Assembly (NCBI GenBank): GCA_017504785.1
Contig: JAFVQL010000036.1
Span: forward strand, 1-52,812
Direction of reading: 5' to 3'
Source: Clostridia bacterium
GTDB lineage: Bacteria > Bacillota > Clostridia > Oscillospirales > CAG-272
DNA: 52,812 nucleotides
The notes beneath the pieces were generated by a model that was given only the letters and a program-made list of their open reading frames with translations, made no database searches and was not told the origin of the DNA. This document shows positions 32,285 through 40,911 of this stretch, in pieces (within the stretch, counting starts at the first letter, position 1; every line of letters begins with the position of its first letter). A program made the position numbers and the translations under genes.

Positions 32285-33138
32285 AGTTTTAAAACCTCCG
32301 TTATTATATCGCCGGGCGTGGAGGCACCGGCAGTTATACCAATTTTATTTTTCCCGACAGGGAAGTCCTTCGGGATATCTGAGGCGGATTCGACCAACAC
32401 GGTCTCATCGCACTGCTCCTTGCATAACTGATAGAGCTTTTTCGTGTTCGAGCTGTTTTTACCGCCGATCACGATCATGCCGTCCGAAGCCTTTGCTAAA
32501 GCGATCGCTTCGGTCTGCCTATTTTCAGTCACACTACATATTGTATCAAAAAAAATCGCGTTTGTATATAGGTTTTTCAAAAAATTTTTAATTTTTTTAA
32601 ATTCGACTAAATTCTCGGTCGTTTGTGAACATAATATAGGAATTTTGCCATCTAAATTTATCAATTTTATGTCTTCGATGGAAGAAATTGCATATTTTTC
32701 ACCCTTTGCATAGCTCATATTCCCAAGTGCCTCGGGATGATCCTTGTGGCAAAAGTGAAGAAAAACGGTTTGATCGGACGTGTTGCTTTCTGCAATTCTG
32801 TGGATGCTTTTGACAAAGGGGCAGGTCATATCGATGATTTGTAAGCGTCCGCTCTTTTCCGCGAGTGTCCGGAGCTCTCTCTCTTGCTCAAGAGGGATAC
32901 CGTGTGTTCTTAAGATCAAATGCATCGTTTCGGGTGCTATCGCGTTGAGCACGGATTCGATCTCGTCAAAGCCGATCGAGCGGATCCCCAGCTCTTCCAG
33001 CTTCTTTAAAAAAGGGGGATTGTGGATCAGCTCGCCAAGCGTGTAGGTGTTTTTGGTTGTCGCATAGGTAAGCGCTTTGTCAACCGCACGCTTAACGCCG
33101 GGGCAAAAGCCCGCATTTTTTGCTAAAGTGATCTCCAT
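32275..33138 (-). CDS. ispH: 4-hydroxy-3-methylbut-2-enyl diphosphate reductase
   Basis: 287 residues, normal for IspH (LytB), the iron-sulfur enzyme that makes IPP and DMAPP in the last step of the MEP pathway. The three cluster-binding cysteines are present: C12 (GFCPGV), C106 (MTCPFVK) and C201 (TICSVTENRQ). Substrate-binding His residues in THGIP and HPE and the C-terminal TAGASTP are seen. Start ATG overlaps the stop of the cmk-plsC fusion by one base (TAATG), and the end overlaps rpsA. In many Clostridia ispH lies between cmk/plsC and rpsA as here. Middle part of the gene is AT-richer than its ends. Confidence 0.96.
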   Translation of the reverse strand: MEITLAKNAGFCPGVKRAVDKALTYATTKNTYTLGELIHNPPFLKKLEELGIRSIGFDEIESVLNAIAPETMHLILRTHGIPLEQERELRTLAEKSGRLQIIDMTCPFVKSIHRIAESNTSDQTVFLHFCHKDHPEALGNMSYAKGEKYAISSIEDIKLINLDGKIPILCSQTTENLVEFKKIKNFLKNLYTNAIFFDTICSVTENRQTEAIALAKASDGMIVIGGKNSSNTKKLYQLCKEQCDETVLVESASDIPKDFPVGKNKIGITAGASTPGDIITEVLKLWK

Positions 33139-34421
33139 TATTTTGCGCCTTTCTCTTCAGCGCTCTTTTCAAGCGCGATAATGGCGTTGAAAATCTGCTT
33201 GGTAATAAGATCGTAGCCGCTTCCGTTTTCGGTCAGCTTTTCATAGGGAAGCAACTCTCCGATATGAATATTTACGCGGCGGAAAAGCCCGTATTTTCTG
33301 TTTTTCGTTTCGATGTAAACCGGAAGTACGGGGCATTTTGCGTGTGCGGCAAGGAAGGCCGCGCCACGCTTGAAATTTGTTTCTTCGATCGGAACGCAGG
33401 GGTTTCTGTGTCCTTGCGGGAATACGGTGACCGCTTGTCCAAACGTAATGCATTCCTCTGCTTTTTTTAATGCCGCAGTATCTGCCGTGGAGCGATCCAG
33501 GCGAATCGCGCCCAAAGCGGTAATTATGCCGCGAAGCAGGGGAACGGAGAAAAGCTCCTTTTTTGCAAGAAACCTGAGCTGTCTCGGATATACGGACGAG
33601 ATTAAGACGGGATCGCGCAGTCCGATATGGTTGGAACATACGATCAGCCTATCGTGCGCGGGGATGTTTTCTTTTCCCTTTAACCGAACACCGAAAAGAA
33701 AACGAACGGGAGCGGCCAAAAGCTTCCACAAAATTTTATATCGCCGTTCGAGCTTATTTACCGCCTTTTTTTTTTCGAGCAGTTCAATGATCTTGTCAGC
33801 GGTGCCTTCAAGATCAAGATTTGAGTTGTCGAGAAGTATTGCATCCTCTGCGGGAATGCAGGGAGCTGTTGCTCGTGTGGAATCGTTTTTATCGCGTTCG
33901 TTCATTTCAGAAAGAACGCTTTCAAAGGTAACGTTGCTTCCTTTGGCGATCAATTCGTCGTAACGGCGCTTTGCTCTCGCTTCTGCGGATGCAAATAAAA
34001 AGATCTTGAGATCCGCATTGGGTAGGATCACGGTGCCGATGTCGCGTCCGTCCATAATAACGTTGTTTTTTTCCGCGATGTCACGCTGTGTGTCGAGCAA
34101 AAATGCGCGCACGGCAGGGATCGCGCTGACGGCGCTTGCCGCCATGGATATCTCAGGCGTGCGGATCTTATCTCCGACTTCCTCGCCGCAAAGATAAAGC
34201 TCCTGCTTATCCGTAAATTTCAAAGAGATCTTAACCTCGGAGAGTGCAGCGGTTACCGCTTCTGCATCCTCGGGAGAGATCCCTTTGGAAACCATGTAGT
34301 ATCCGACGGCTCTGTAAAGCGCGCCGGTATCCACGTAGATAAATTTGAGGCGGGAAGCGATCAGCTTCGAAACGCTGGATTTTCCTGCGCCGCCGGGTCC
34401 GTCGATTGCAATATGAGTCAT
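33138..34421 (-). CDS. cmk: Cytidylate kinase fused to a 1-acylglycerol-3-phosphate acyltransferase (PlsC)-like domain
   Basis: 427 residues in a single frame. Residues 1-220 are cytidylate kinase: P-loop GPGGAGKS (8-15), VDTGALYRAVG, MDGRDIGTVI (123-132), RDKNDSTRA (177-185). It phosphorylates CMP and dCMP. From about 230 there is a PlsC-type acyltransferase: hydrophobic LWKLLAAPVRFLFG, SNHIGLRD with the catalytic H265-x4-D270, then FPQGHR (334-339) where the family normally has FPEGTR, so the acyl-acceptor-binding motif is altered but its Arg is kept. In related genomes cmk and plsC are neighbours; here they are one polypeptide. The acyltransferase would act at the membrane in phosphatidic acid synthesis. 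Reading is continuous, no frameshift suspected. Confidence 0.93.
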   Translation of the reverse strand: MTHIAIDGPGGAGKSSVSKLIASRLKFIYVDTGALYRAVGYYMVSKGISPEDAEAVTAALSEVKISLKFTDKQELYLCGEEVGDKIRTPEISMAASAVSAIPAVRAFLLDTQRDIAEKNNVIMDGRDIGTVILPNADLKIFLFASAEARAKRRYDELIAKGSNVTFESVLSEMNERDKNDSTRATAPCIPAEDAILLDNSNLDLEGTADKIIELLEKKKAVNKLERRYKILWKLLAAPVRFLFGVRLKGKENIPAHDRLIVCSNHIGLRDPVLISSVYPRQLRFLAKKELFSVPLLRGIITALGAIRLDRSTADTAALKKAEECITFGQAVTVFPQGHRNPCVPIEETNFKRGAAFLAAHAKCPVLPVYIETKNRKYGLFRRVNIHIGELLPYEKLTENGSGYDLITKQIFNAIIALEKSAEEKGAK

Positions 34422-34438
34422 AGCAAGACTCCTTCTTT

Positions 34439-35662
34439 TTAATATTCTGCCGCACTTTTTCCAGCTAAATAACCGGTTGAAAAGGCGATTTGTAAATTAT
34501 ATCCGCCTGTATAGGCATCCACGTCGATAATTTCTCCCGCAAGATAAAGCCCTGGAAGAATTTTGGATTCCATGGTCTTGGGTGAGATCTCCTTCACCTC
34601 AACACCGCCGCGGGTGACGATCGCTTCCTCGATTGGGCGGAACCCCGAAAGAGGAATCGGAAAGGATTTCAAAAGATTCAAAAGCCGTTTTCTTTCCTCC
34701 TTGGTTATTTCCCGCACCTTCTTGTGCGCCGGTATATCCGATGCAAGAATGAAGGATTCGATTGCCGCCGAGGGAAGAAGCGAGCCGAGCGCGTTCACGA
34801 AGTCGCGGTTGCTTTCCTTTTCAAAAACGGTAATGAGTCTTTCGTCCAAGGTCTTTTCATCAAGAGCACTCTTCCAATCGATGTAAAGCGTTACGTTCGT
34901 AAGATCCTCGCCCGCAAGATGCGCGGATGCGGAAAGGATCATCGGACCGCTGACGCCAAAGTGCGTGAAAAGCATTTCTCCAAAATCGGAGTAGAGCGGC
35001 TTCCCGTCGCGCTCGATGCGTATCGATACGTTTTTTAGCGAAAGTCCCTGCATTCTTTTGCAATGATCGGACGGGGACTCCATAGGAACGAGAGAAGCAA
35101 GTATGGGGGTCACGGTATGCCCGAGCTTTCTTGCGATTCTGTGGCCCGATCCGTCCGAGCCGGTGCGCGGATAAGAGCGGCCGCCCGTTGCAAGGATCAC
35201 CTTATCAAATACGAGGGAAGGATCGTTGTTGATCTTAAAGCCGCCCTCGAAAGGAAGAACGGAGGTTACCTTTTTGTGAAGGATTTTTGCGTCGGCAACG
35301 TACTTTCGGAGTGCGTTGACGATCGTTGCCGCTTTGTCGCTTTCGGGAAAAACGCGGCGCGCGCGCTCTACCTTTAGCTTAACGCCGAGCTCCTCGAAGA
35401 GCTGCATCGTGTTGTCGGGACCGAGTGCCGTAAGCGCGGCGTATAGAAAGCGCGGATTTCTCGGCACGTTTTCCATAAATTCCTGCAGCGTGCAGGCGTT
35501 TGTCAGATTGCAACGGCCTTTTCCCGTGATACCGATCTTTCGGCCAACGTATTCCATGTGCTCGAAGATCGTAACGTCTGCACCGCATCTTGTTGCGGTT
35601 CCTGCCGCCATGAGTCCCGCGGCACCACCGCCGATCACGGCGATTTTGGTTATTTCATTCAT
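34439..35662 (-). CDS. HI0933/BaiN-family flavoprotein (NAD(P)/FAD-dependent oxidoreductase)
   Basis: 407 residues. The FAD-binding N-terminus AVIGGGAAGLMAAGTATR (about 8-25), VGRKIGITGKGRCNLTNAC (about 40-57), LATGGRSYPRTGSDGSGHRIARKLGH (about 155-180) and the C-terminal GGVEVKEI...GLYLAGEIIDVDAYTGGYNLQIAFSTG are the HI0933 family's signatures. Members include BaiN, which acts in bile acid dehydroxylation in some gut Clostridia, but the family is broad and mostly of unknown substrate; this operon setting (between rpiR and cmk) is the housekeeping one and does not suggest bile acid use. Confidence 0.93.
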   Translation of the reverse strand: MNEITKIAVIGGGAAGLMAAGTATRCGADVTIFEHMEYVGRKIGITGKGRCNLTNACTLQEFMENVPRNPRFLYAALTALGPDNTMQLFEELGVKLKVERARRVFPESDKAATIVNALRKYVADAKILHKKVTSVLPFEGGFKINNDPSLVFDKVILATGGRSYPRTGSDGSGHRIARKLGHTVTPILASLVPMESPSDHCKRMQGLSLKNVSIRIERDGKPLYSDFGEMLFTHFGVSGPMILSASAHLAGEDLTNVTLYIDWKSALDEKTLDERLITVFEKESNRDFVNALGSLLPSAAIESFILASDIPAHKKVREITKEERKRLLNLLKSFPIPLSGFRPIEEAIVTRGGVEVKEISPKTMESKILPGLYLAGEIIDVDAYTGGYNLQIAFSTGYLAGKSAAEY

Positions 35663-35677
35663 CTACAAAACTTTCCT

Positions 35678-36535
35678 TTATCGTTTTGAATAGACGTTGT
35701 ATTCGTCCCAGACCTTCTCCAGCTTTTCAAAACGCCTCGTGATGCGGCCTTCGATCTGCTGCGCGATCTCGGCAATCAGCGCGTTCAGAATGCTGAACGG
35801 CGCCACAAGCGAGTCGGAGAAGGAGGCCATATCGGACTGTGCCGTTAAAAGGAAGGATGCGTGCTCCGCAAGCGGAGAAACGTCGGAGTCGGTGATCACA
35901 ACGACCTTGGCATCGTTTTGCCTTGCGAATTTCACCGCGCTGATCATCTTGTTAAAGTAGCGGGGGAAGGAGAAGGCGATAAGCACGTCCTGCTCACCGA
36001 TGGCGATCAGCTGCTCGAACATTTCCGCGGAGGACGTGGGCTGCACGTATTTCACGTTGTCGAAAATAAGCGTGAGGTTGTATTTCAAAAAATACGCAAG
36101 AGCCTCGGAGCTTCGCGCTCCCATTATGAAAATATTTCGCGCGCTGATGATGTTTTGAACGGCACCGTGGAAATGCTCACGGTTCAAATGCTTAAGGGTG
36201 TAGCGGATCTTTCTGATATCCGCTTCCATTACGCAGTCTATCATATCCAAGCGGCCGACGCGGTTTTTCGTTACTGCGATTCTCTGATTTGGGGTAAGCT
36301 TAATTCGCATAAGCTCTTGCACGGCGCGTTGAAATTCGGCGTATCCTTCAAAGCCGAGCTCGCCCGCAAAGCGAACAACGGTGGATTCCGAAACACCGAC
36401 GAGGCGGCCGAGCCGCGCCGCAGTCATAAAAGCAACCTTGTCGTAATCCTGGAGGATCGCGGTCGCTATTTTTTTCTGTCCTTTGGAAAAGGTGGAATAT
36501 TTACGCCGTATACGTTGGGAAATATCAATAGCCAT
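35678..36535 (-). CDS. RpiR/MurR-family regulator (HTH plus SIS domain)
   Basis: 285 residues. N-terminal helix-turn-helix (about 15-75; MTAARLGRLVGVSESTVVRFAGELGFEGYAEF) and C-terminal SIS sugar-phosphate-binding domain (about 120-260; ARNIFIMGARSSEALAYFLKYNL, AFSFPRYFNKMISAVKFARQNDAKVVVITDS). Such proteins sense phosphosugars, including N-acetylmuramic acid phosphate. No sugar operon is next to it; it lies between gltX and a flavoprotein gene in a housekeeping operon, so the target is unknown. GAGGT site before the ATG. Confidence 0.93.
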   Translation of the reverse strand: MAIDISQRIRRKYSTFSKGQKKIATAILQDYDKVAFMTAARLGRLVGVSESTVVRFAGELGFEGYAEFQRAVQELMRIKLTPNQRIAVTKNRVGRLDMIDCVMEADIRKIRYTLKHLNREHFHGAVQNIISARNIFIMGARSSEALAYFLKYNLTLIFDNVKYVQPTSSAEMFEQLIAIGEQDVLIAFSFPRYFNKMISAVKFARQNDAKVVVITDSDVSPLAEHASFLLTAQSDMASFSDSLVAPFSILNALIAEIAQQIEGRITRRFEKLEKVWDEYNVYSKR

Positions 36536-36563
36536 ATTTTACCTCGGCAATGTAATAAAAGTT

Positions 36564-38009
36564 TTATGCGATCTTTTCAAGAGCGGCGGTTATGCGGGCA
36601 AGCGTTTCTGCCTTGCCGATAACCTCCATGATCTCGGTTGCACCGCCGGGGGTGGCGCTAAGTCCGGAAACTGCGATGCGAATGCACCACATGATAGCAC
36701 CCGTTTTGAGTCCCAACTGCTCGTTGAGAGGCGCGAGAGCGGCAAAAAGAGTGTCGTTATCAAAAGCATCAAGATCCAAGAGAATGTCTTTTGCCGCGCA
36801 GAGCACGGTCTTGACGGTTTCAAACTCGGAGATCTTGTTCTTCTTGTTAAGGAACAGCTCCTTTTCGTATTCGGGAAGGGCGAGGAAGAATGCCATCTTC
36901 TCATCCAGCTCGGAAAGCTTGGCGATTCTGGATTTTAAGAGCAAAAGCATTTTTTCCTTCTTTACCGTTTCGGGGATCTCGGATTGAATGAAGGGCGCGG
37001 AAATTTCAAGGAAGCGCTCCTCGCTGAGGGCGCGCAGATATTCGCCGTTGAACCAAAGAAGCTTCTCAAAGTCAAATACTGCGGGGGATTTGGAAATTCC
37101 ATCCAGGGTAAAGATATCCTTCAGCTCCGAAAGATCGAAGATCTCCTTCTGTACCTCTTTGGGGCACCAGCCGAGAAGCGCAATGTAATTGACGATGGTT
37201 TCGGGAAGGAAGCCGTCATTTACAAGATCCTGGAAGGATACTGCACCGTGACGCTTGGAAAGCTTGGAAACCGAGCCATCCTCGTTTTTGCCCATGAGAA
37301 GGGGAAGATGTACGTAGGTAGGGCGCTCCCAGCCGAATGCATCGTAGAGAAGCGCATACTTGGGCGTGGAGGTCAGATATTCCGAGCCGCGAACCACGTG
37401 CGTAACCTTCATAAGGTAGTCGTCCACTACGTGAGCAAAGTTGTAGGTGGGGTAACCGTCTGCCTTCATAAGGATCTGATCCTGCAGCTCTTCGTTGTTC
37501 ATTGAAATTTCGCCAAATACCGCATCGGTATATGTCGTAGTGCCCGTAAGAGGCATTTTTTGGCGAATAACGAAGGGAATACCCGCGGCGAGATTCTTTT
37601 CCACCTCTTCTGCGGAAAGGTTGCGGCAATGGCGATCGTAGCCGCCGGTCGCATCCTCCTCGTGCAGCTGCTCAAGACGCTCCTTGGTGCAGAAGCAATA
37701 GTATGCCGCGCCGAGAGAAACAAGCTTCTTTGCGTATTCCATATAGATCGGCTTGCGGTCGCTCTGAATATAAGGACCGTGCTCGCCGCCAACGTCGGGA
37801 CCTTCATCCCAAAGGAGTCCCGTGGTTTTCAGCGTGTCTTTGATTACGTCCACCGCGCCGTCAACGAGTCTTTCTCTGTCAGTATCCTCGATACGAAGAA
37901 TAAAGGTGCCGCCATCGTGCTTGGCGATCAGATAAGCGTAAAGCGCGGTTCTGAGATTTCCGATATGCATATAGCCCGTAGGGCTGGGGGCAAATCTTGT
38001 AACAGTCAT
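36564..38009 (-). CDS. gltX: Glutamyl-tRNA synthetase
   Basis: 481 residues, normal size. Class I signatures HIGN (15-18, HIGH type) and KLSKR (249-253, KMSKR type), FAPSPTGYMHIGNLRTALY, and a zinc-type group C105-x-C107 ... Y124-x3-C128 as in bacterial GluRS. It charges tRNA-Glu, and possibly tRNA-Gln in organisms that use GatCAB; no amidotransferase or glutaminyl-tRNA synthetase is in the window. First gene of the long minus-strand operon, with GGAGG before the ATG and a good promoter at 38054-38082. Confidence 0.97.
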   Translation of the reverse strand: MTVTRFAPSPTGYMHIGNLRTALYAYLIAKHDGGTFILRIEDTDRERLVDGAVDVIKDTLKTTGLLWDEGPDVGGEHGPYIQSDRKPIYMEYAKKLVSLGAAYYCFCTKERLEQLHEEDATGGYDRHCRNLSAEEVEKNLAAGIPFVIRQKMPLTGTTTYTDAVFGEISMNNEELQDQILMKADGYPTYNFAHVVDDYLMKVTHVVRGSEYLTSTPKYALLYDAFGWERPTYVHLPLLMGKNEDGSVSKLSKRHGAVSFQDLVNDGFLPETIVNYIALLGWCPKEVQKEIFDLSELKDIFTLDGISKSPAVFDFEKLLWFNGEYLRALSEERFLEISAPFIQSEIPETVKKEKMLLLLKSRIAKLSELDEKMAFFLALPEYEKELFLNKKNKISEFETVKTVLCAAKDILLDLDAFDNDTLFAALAPLNEQLGLKTGAIMWCIRIAVSGLSATPGGATEIMEVIGKAETLARITAALEKIA

Positions 38010-38053
38010 GTAAATTCCTCCGAAATTGTATCATTGCATAATTTTACTTATAT

Positions 38054-38082
38054 ATTTTATCATATTAAAAATATAATGTCAA
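38054..38082 (-). promoter_or_regulatory. Promoter of the gltX-rpsA operon
   Basis: On the minus strand TTGACA (38077-38082), 17-base AT-rich spacer, TAAAAT (38054-38059). Back to back with the histidine kinase promoter 18 bases away. Confidence 0.85.
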
Positions 38083-38100
38083 TGGATTTGAAAAAATAGT

Positions 38101-38129
38101 TTGACACCGATGCAGGATTCTGTTATAAT
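38101..38129 (+). promoter_or_regulatory. Promoter of the histidine kinase/dinB operon
   Basis: TTGACA (38101-38106), 17-base spacer, TATAAT (38124-38129): full consensus. AAGGAAGG ribosome binding site at 38147-38154 before the ATG at 38161. No SOS-type box was seen near it. Confidence 0.9.
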
Positions 38130-38160
38130 GGAGCTGTAATTATGGCAAGGAAGGCTAAAG

Positions 38161-39630
38161 ATGTATAAATCGGTCTCTACTAAATATTTTATGGCGGTGA
38201 TGCTGATCCTTGGAATCAGTATCGTTATGCTGTCTTCCATTTTCACGGCAAAGATACATGAGTATACCGTGGATGATAGCGACGAAAGACTTCGCAAGAC
38301 CTGCGCCACGGTAGCGCAGATGCTTGTTCAACCGGATGCGGATATCAGCAAGGAGCATTTCGGCGCGGCCGTTTGGCAAGCCCAGAATACGATCAAGGGT
38401 GTTGTTATGATCAATACCGATCAAAACATCATTGTAACCGATGCAAGCGGCGCGGTTCTTCTTTCCACCGTGGAGGGCGTGAAAAAAGACGCGGATATCG
38501 ATCTTTCCGCGTTTGAATTTTATACGGACGAGGAGGGGGAGAGGTTTTTATTTTCGATCCTTTCGCTCCTGCCCGATACGTCGGAGAAATACCGCATCTA
38601 TGCAAAATCCTTGACGAGCAGAGAAGAAACGGTCGGTTATATCATGGCGCTAAAATCCACCACCAAGCTAGATGAGATCCTCAGCGTTACGAGCCGAGCG
38701 GTTATTATGGGCTCGCTTTTGATGATTCTGGCGGCAGTGGTTGCGATATATTTCATTACGGAACGAATGATGCGTCCTCTGCGAAGCATGACAAAGGCAA
38801 CCAAGCGGTATGCGAAGGGGGATTTCTCTGCCAGGGTCGAGGTTTGGGGCGATGATGAGATCGCAGAGCTCGGTATTGCATTCAATCAGATGGCACAGGC
38901 GCTGGATAATCTTGAAAAGATGCGCGCATCCTTTTTGCAGAGCGTTTCTCACGACCTTCGCACGCCGATGACGGTGATCGCGGGCTTCATCGATAATATC
39001 AACAGCGGAGTGATTCCACCCGATATGCATCGCCACTATCTTGAAATCGTTTCCAACGAGGTGAAGCGGCTCTCACGCATGGTGAATACCTTGCTGGACG
39101 TTTCGAGGCTTGAGAGCGGTGATAAAAAGTATAATTTCACGGATTTTGATATTGCGGAAATGGCACGTCTGATCCTCATTTCCTTTGAAAAGCCGATCGA
39201 AGAGAAGAAGATAGAGGTTGAGTTCATTGCAGAGGATTCTATTTTCGTTCATGCGGATGAGGATTCGATCCACCGCGTGATCTATAACCTTTGCCATAAT
39301 GCGATCAAATTTTCTGCCGAAGGCGGTCTTTTGCGTATCAAGCTCGAGAGAACGAAGGATGAGAAGGTTTCCGTCTCGGTATACAACGAAGGGCAAGGAA
39401 TTGCGGCAGAGGACCTTCCGTACGTATTCGATAGATTTTATAAATCGGATAAGAGTCGCGGTCTTGATAAAACGGGGGTCGGCCTTGGACTTTATATCTC
39501 AAAAACGATGATCGATGCACATGGCGAAACGCTTTGCGTAAAATCCGAGGAAGGCAAAAACTGCGAATTTGCTTTTTCGCTGAAAACGGTGGCACCACAC
39601 GATAAAAACGGTAAAAATTTATTACAATAA
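38161..39630 (+). CDS. Sensor histidine kinase (HAMP, HisKA, HATPase) without adjacent response regulator
   Basis: 489 residues. Transmembrane helix at about 8-29, an extracellular sensor of about 150 residues, second helix at about 179-199, HAMP linker (about 200-255), HisKA with phosphorylated H264 (SVSHDLRTPM), and HATPase with N box (LCHNAIKF), G1/F/G2 boxes (VYNEGQGIA, YVFDRFYKSD, GVGLGLYISKTMI). Architecture resembles the BaeS/PhoR class. No response regulator gene lies beside it: gltX is upstream on the other strand and dinB follows 20 bases downstream. The partner must be elsewhere. Signal unknown. Confidence 0.94.
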   Translation: MYKSVSTKYFMAVMLILGISIVMLSSIFTAKIHEYTVDDSDERLRKTCATVAQMLVQPDADISKEHFGAAVWQAQNTIKGVVMINTDQNIIVTDASGAVLLSTVEGVKKDADIDLSAFEFYTDEEGERFLFSILSLLPDTSEKYRIYAKSLTSREETVGYIMALKSTTKLDEILSVTSRAVIMGSLLMILAAVVAIYFITERMMRPLRSMTKATKRYAKGDFSARVEVWGDDEIAELGIAFNQMAQALDNLEKMRASFLQSVSHDLRTPMTVIAGFIDNINSGVIPPDMHRHYLEIVSNEVKRLSRMVNTLLDVSRLESGDKKYNFTDFDIAEMARLILISFEKPIEEKKIEVEFIAEDSIFVHADEDSIHRVIYNLCHNAIKFSAEGGLLRIKLERTKDEKVSVSVYNEGQGIAAEDLPYVFDRFYKSDKSRGLDKTGVGLGLYISKTMIDAHGETLCVKSEEGKNCEFAFSLKTVAPHDKNGKNLLQ

Positions 39631-39650
39631 AAAGAAAAAGGAGAAGCGGC

Positions 39651-40865
39651 ATGAAAGGACCTACGATCTTGCACTGTGACTGCAACTCCTTTTTTGCATC
39701 CGTGGAAACGGTTTTAAATCCCGCATACAAAAACGTACCCATGGCGGTCTGCGGCAGCGCCGAGGATCGCAGAGGGATCGTGCTTGCAAAAAATGAGCTT
39801 GCAAAGAAATTCGGTGTTCAAACGGCGGAAACGATATATTCCGCCAAAAAGAAGTGCCCGGCACTCGTGATAGCCGATCCGCACTATGATCGTTACGTTG
39901 AATATTCTCGGCGTGTCAATCAGATCTATGCTCGCTATACGGATATCATCGAGCCCTTCGGCATCGATGAATCCTGGCTTGACGTGACCGCCAGCTTTAA
40001 GCTTTTCGGAAGCGGAGAAGAGATTGCCGAGCGCATACGCAGGGAAGTAAAGGAAGAGCTCGGAATCACGGTTTCGATCGGCGTTTCATTTAATAAAACC
40101 TTCGCAAAGCTTGGCAGTGATTATAAAAAGCCTGATGCCGTAACCGTCATAAACGAAGAGAATTTTCGCTCTATCGTATACCCGCTTCCCGTCTCGGATC
40201 TTCTTTTCGTCGGGAAGAAAACCGCAGAGCGTTTACTGCAAATGAACGTGCGTACCGTCGGAGATCTTGCGAACGTTTCGCTCCCGCTTTTGGAGCATAG
40301 CTTCGGCAAGCACGGCACGCTCTTGCATCGGTGTGCAACCGGCGAAGAAGATAGCCCCGTAACCGTGCCGACCGACGAGGTAAAAAGCATAGGCCGCGGC
40401 TGTACCTTTCGGCGTGATCTTTTAACGCGGGAAGAATGTTATATCGGACTTTTGCATCTTTGCGAGCAGATCGGTGAGCAGCTGCGCGCCAAGGGGCTCG
40501 TGGGAAGCACGGTGTCGCTAAAAATCAAGGATGAATACCTCGTGAGTATCCAACGGCAGAAGGCGCTCACCGCGCCCACCGATCTCTCAAAGGAGATTTT
40601 AGCTCTCGCTTATGAGATCCTTTGCGAGCAATGGAAATCGGGAAAACCCATAAGGATGCTGACGGTGACCGTGACGGGCTTGATGAAAAAAAGCGAGGTG
40701 TCCGAGCAGATCTCTTTGTTTGACGATCCCAAAACGCGCATGAATGAAAAAGAGGAAAAAATTGAAAAAACAAAGGATAGTATACGGCAGAAATTTGGTT
40801 CTTCGGCGATTTTTGCCGGTTCTGTGATGGACGAAGACCTTGGTTTATACCGAAAACACAAATAG
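39651..40865 (+). CDS. dinB: DNA polymerase IV (Y-family translesion polymerase)
   Basis: 404 residues. Y-family catalytic acids D10 (LHCDCNSFF) and D106-E107 (FGIDESWLDVT), the steric-gate Phe after D10, GVSFNKTFAKLGSDYKKPDAVT, two helix-hairpin-helix motifs around VGKKTAERLLQMNVRTVGDL, a little-finger domain with IGRGCTFRRDLL, and a clamp-binding type peptide QISLFDD near residue 352. It copies past damaged bases with low fidelity. A GGAG ribosome binding site lies before the ATG; the gene is 20 bases after a histidine kinase, so it is probably transcribed from that gene's promoter. Confidence 0.95.
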   Translation: MKGPTILHCDCNSFFASVETVLNPAYKNVPMAVCGSAEDRRGIVLAKNELAKKFGVQTAETIYSAKKKCPALVIADPHYDRYVEYSRRVNQIYARYTDIIEPFGIDESWLDVTASFKLFGSGEEIAERIRREVKEELGITVSIGVSFNKTFAKLGSDYKKPDAVTVINEENFRSIVYPLPVSDLLFVGKKTAERLLQMNVRTVGDLANVSLPLLEHSFGKHGTLLHRCATGEEDSPVTVPTDEVKSIGRGCTFRRDLLTREECYIGLLHLCEQIGEQLRAKGLVGSTVSLKIKDEYLVSIQRQKALTAPTDLSKEILALAYEILCEQWKSGKPIRMLTVTVTGLMKKSEVSEQISLFDDPKTRMNEKEEKIEKTKDSIRQKFGSSAIFAGSVMDEDLGLYRKHK

Positions 40866-40906
40866 AAAAGAACCCCGAAAATTCAAAAATTCGGGGTTCT
40901 TTTTTC
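40866..40906. terminator. Terminator after dinB (bidirectional)
   Basis: Perfect 12-bp stem AAGAACCCCGAA / TTCGGGGTTCTT, 10-base loop, followed by six T; convergent with the ABC importer ATPase gene, which ends a few bases away. Confidence 0.9.
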
Positions 40907-40911
40907 TTCGT

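Noticed and set aside
34439-35662. A bile-acid dehydroxylation enzyme (BaiN) call
   Set aside because: Only family-level similarity; no other bai genes are present and the gene sits in a housekeeping operon.
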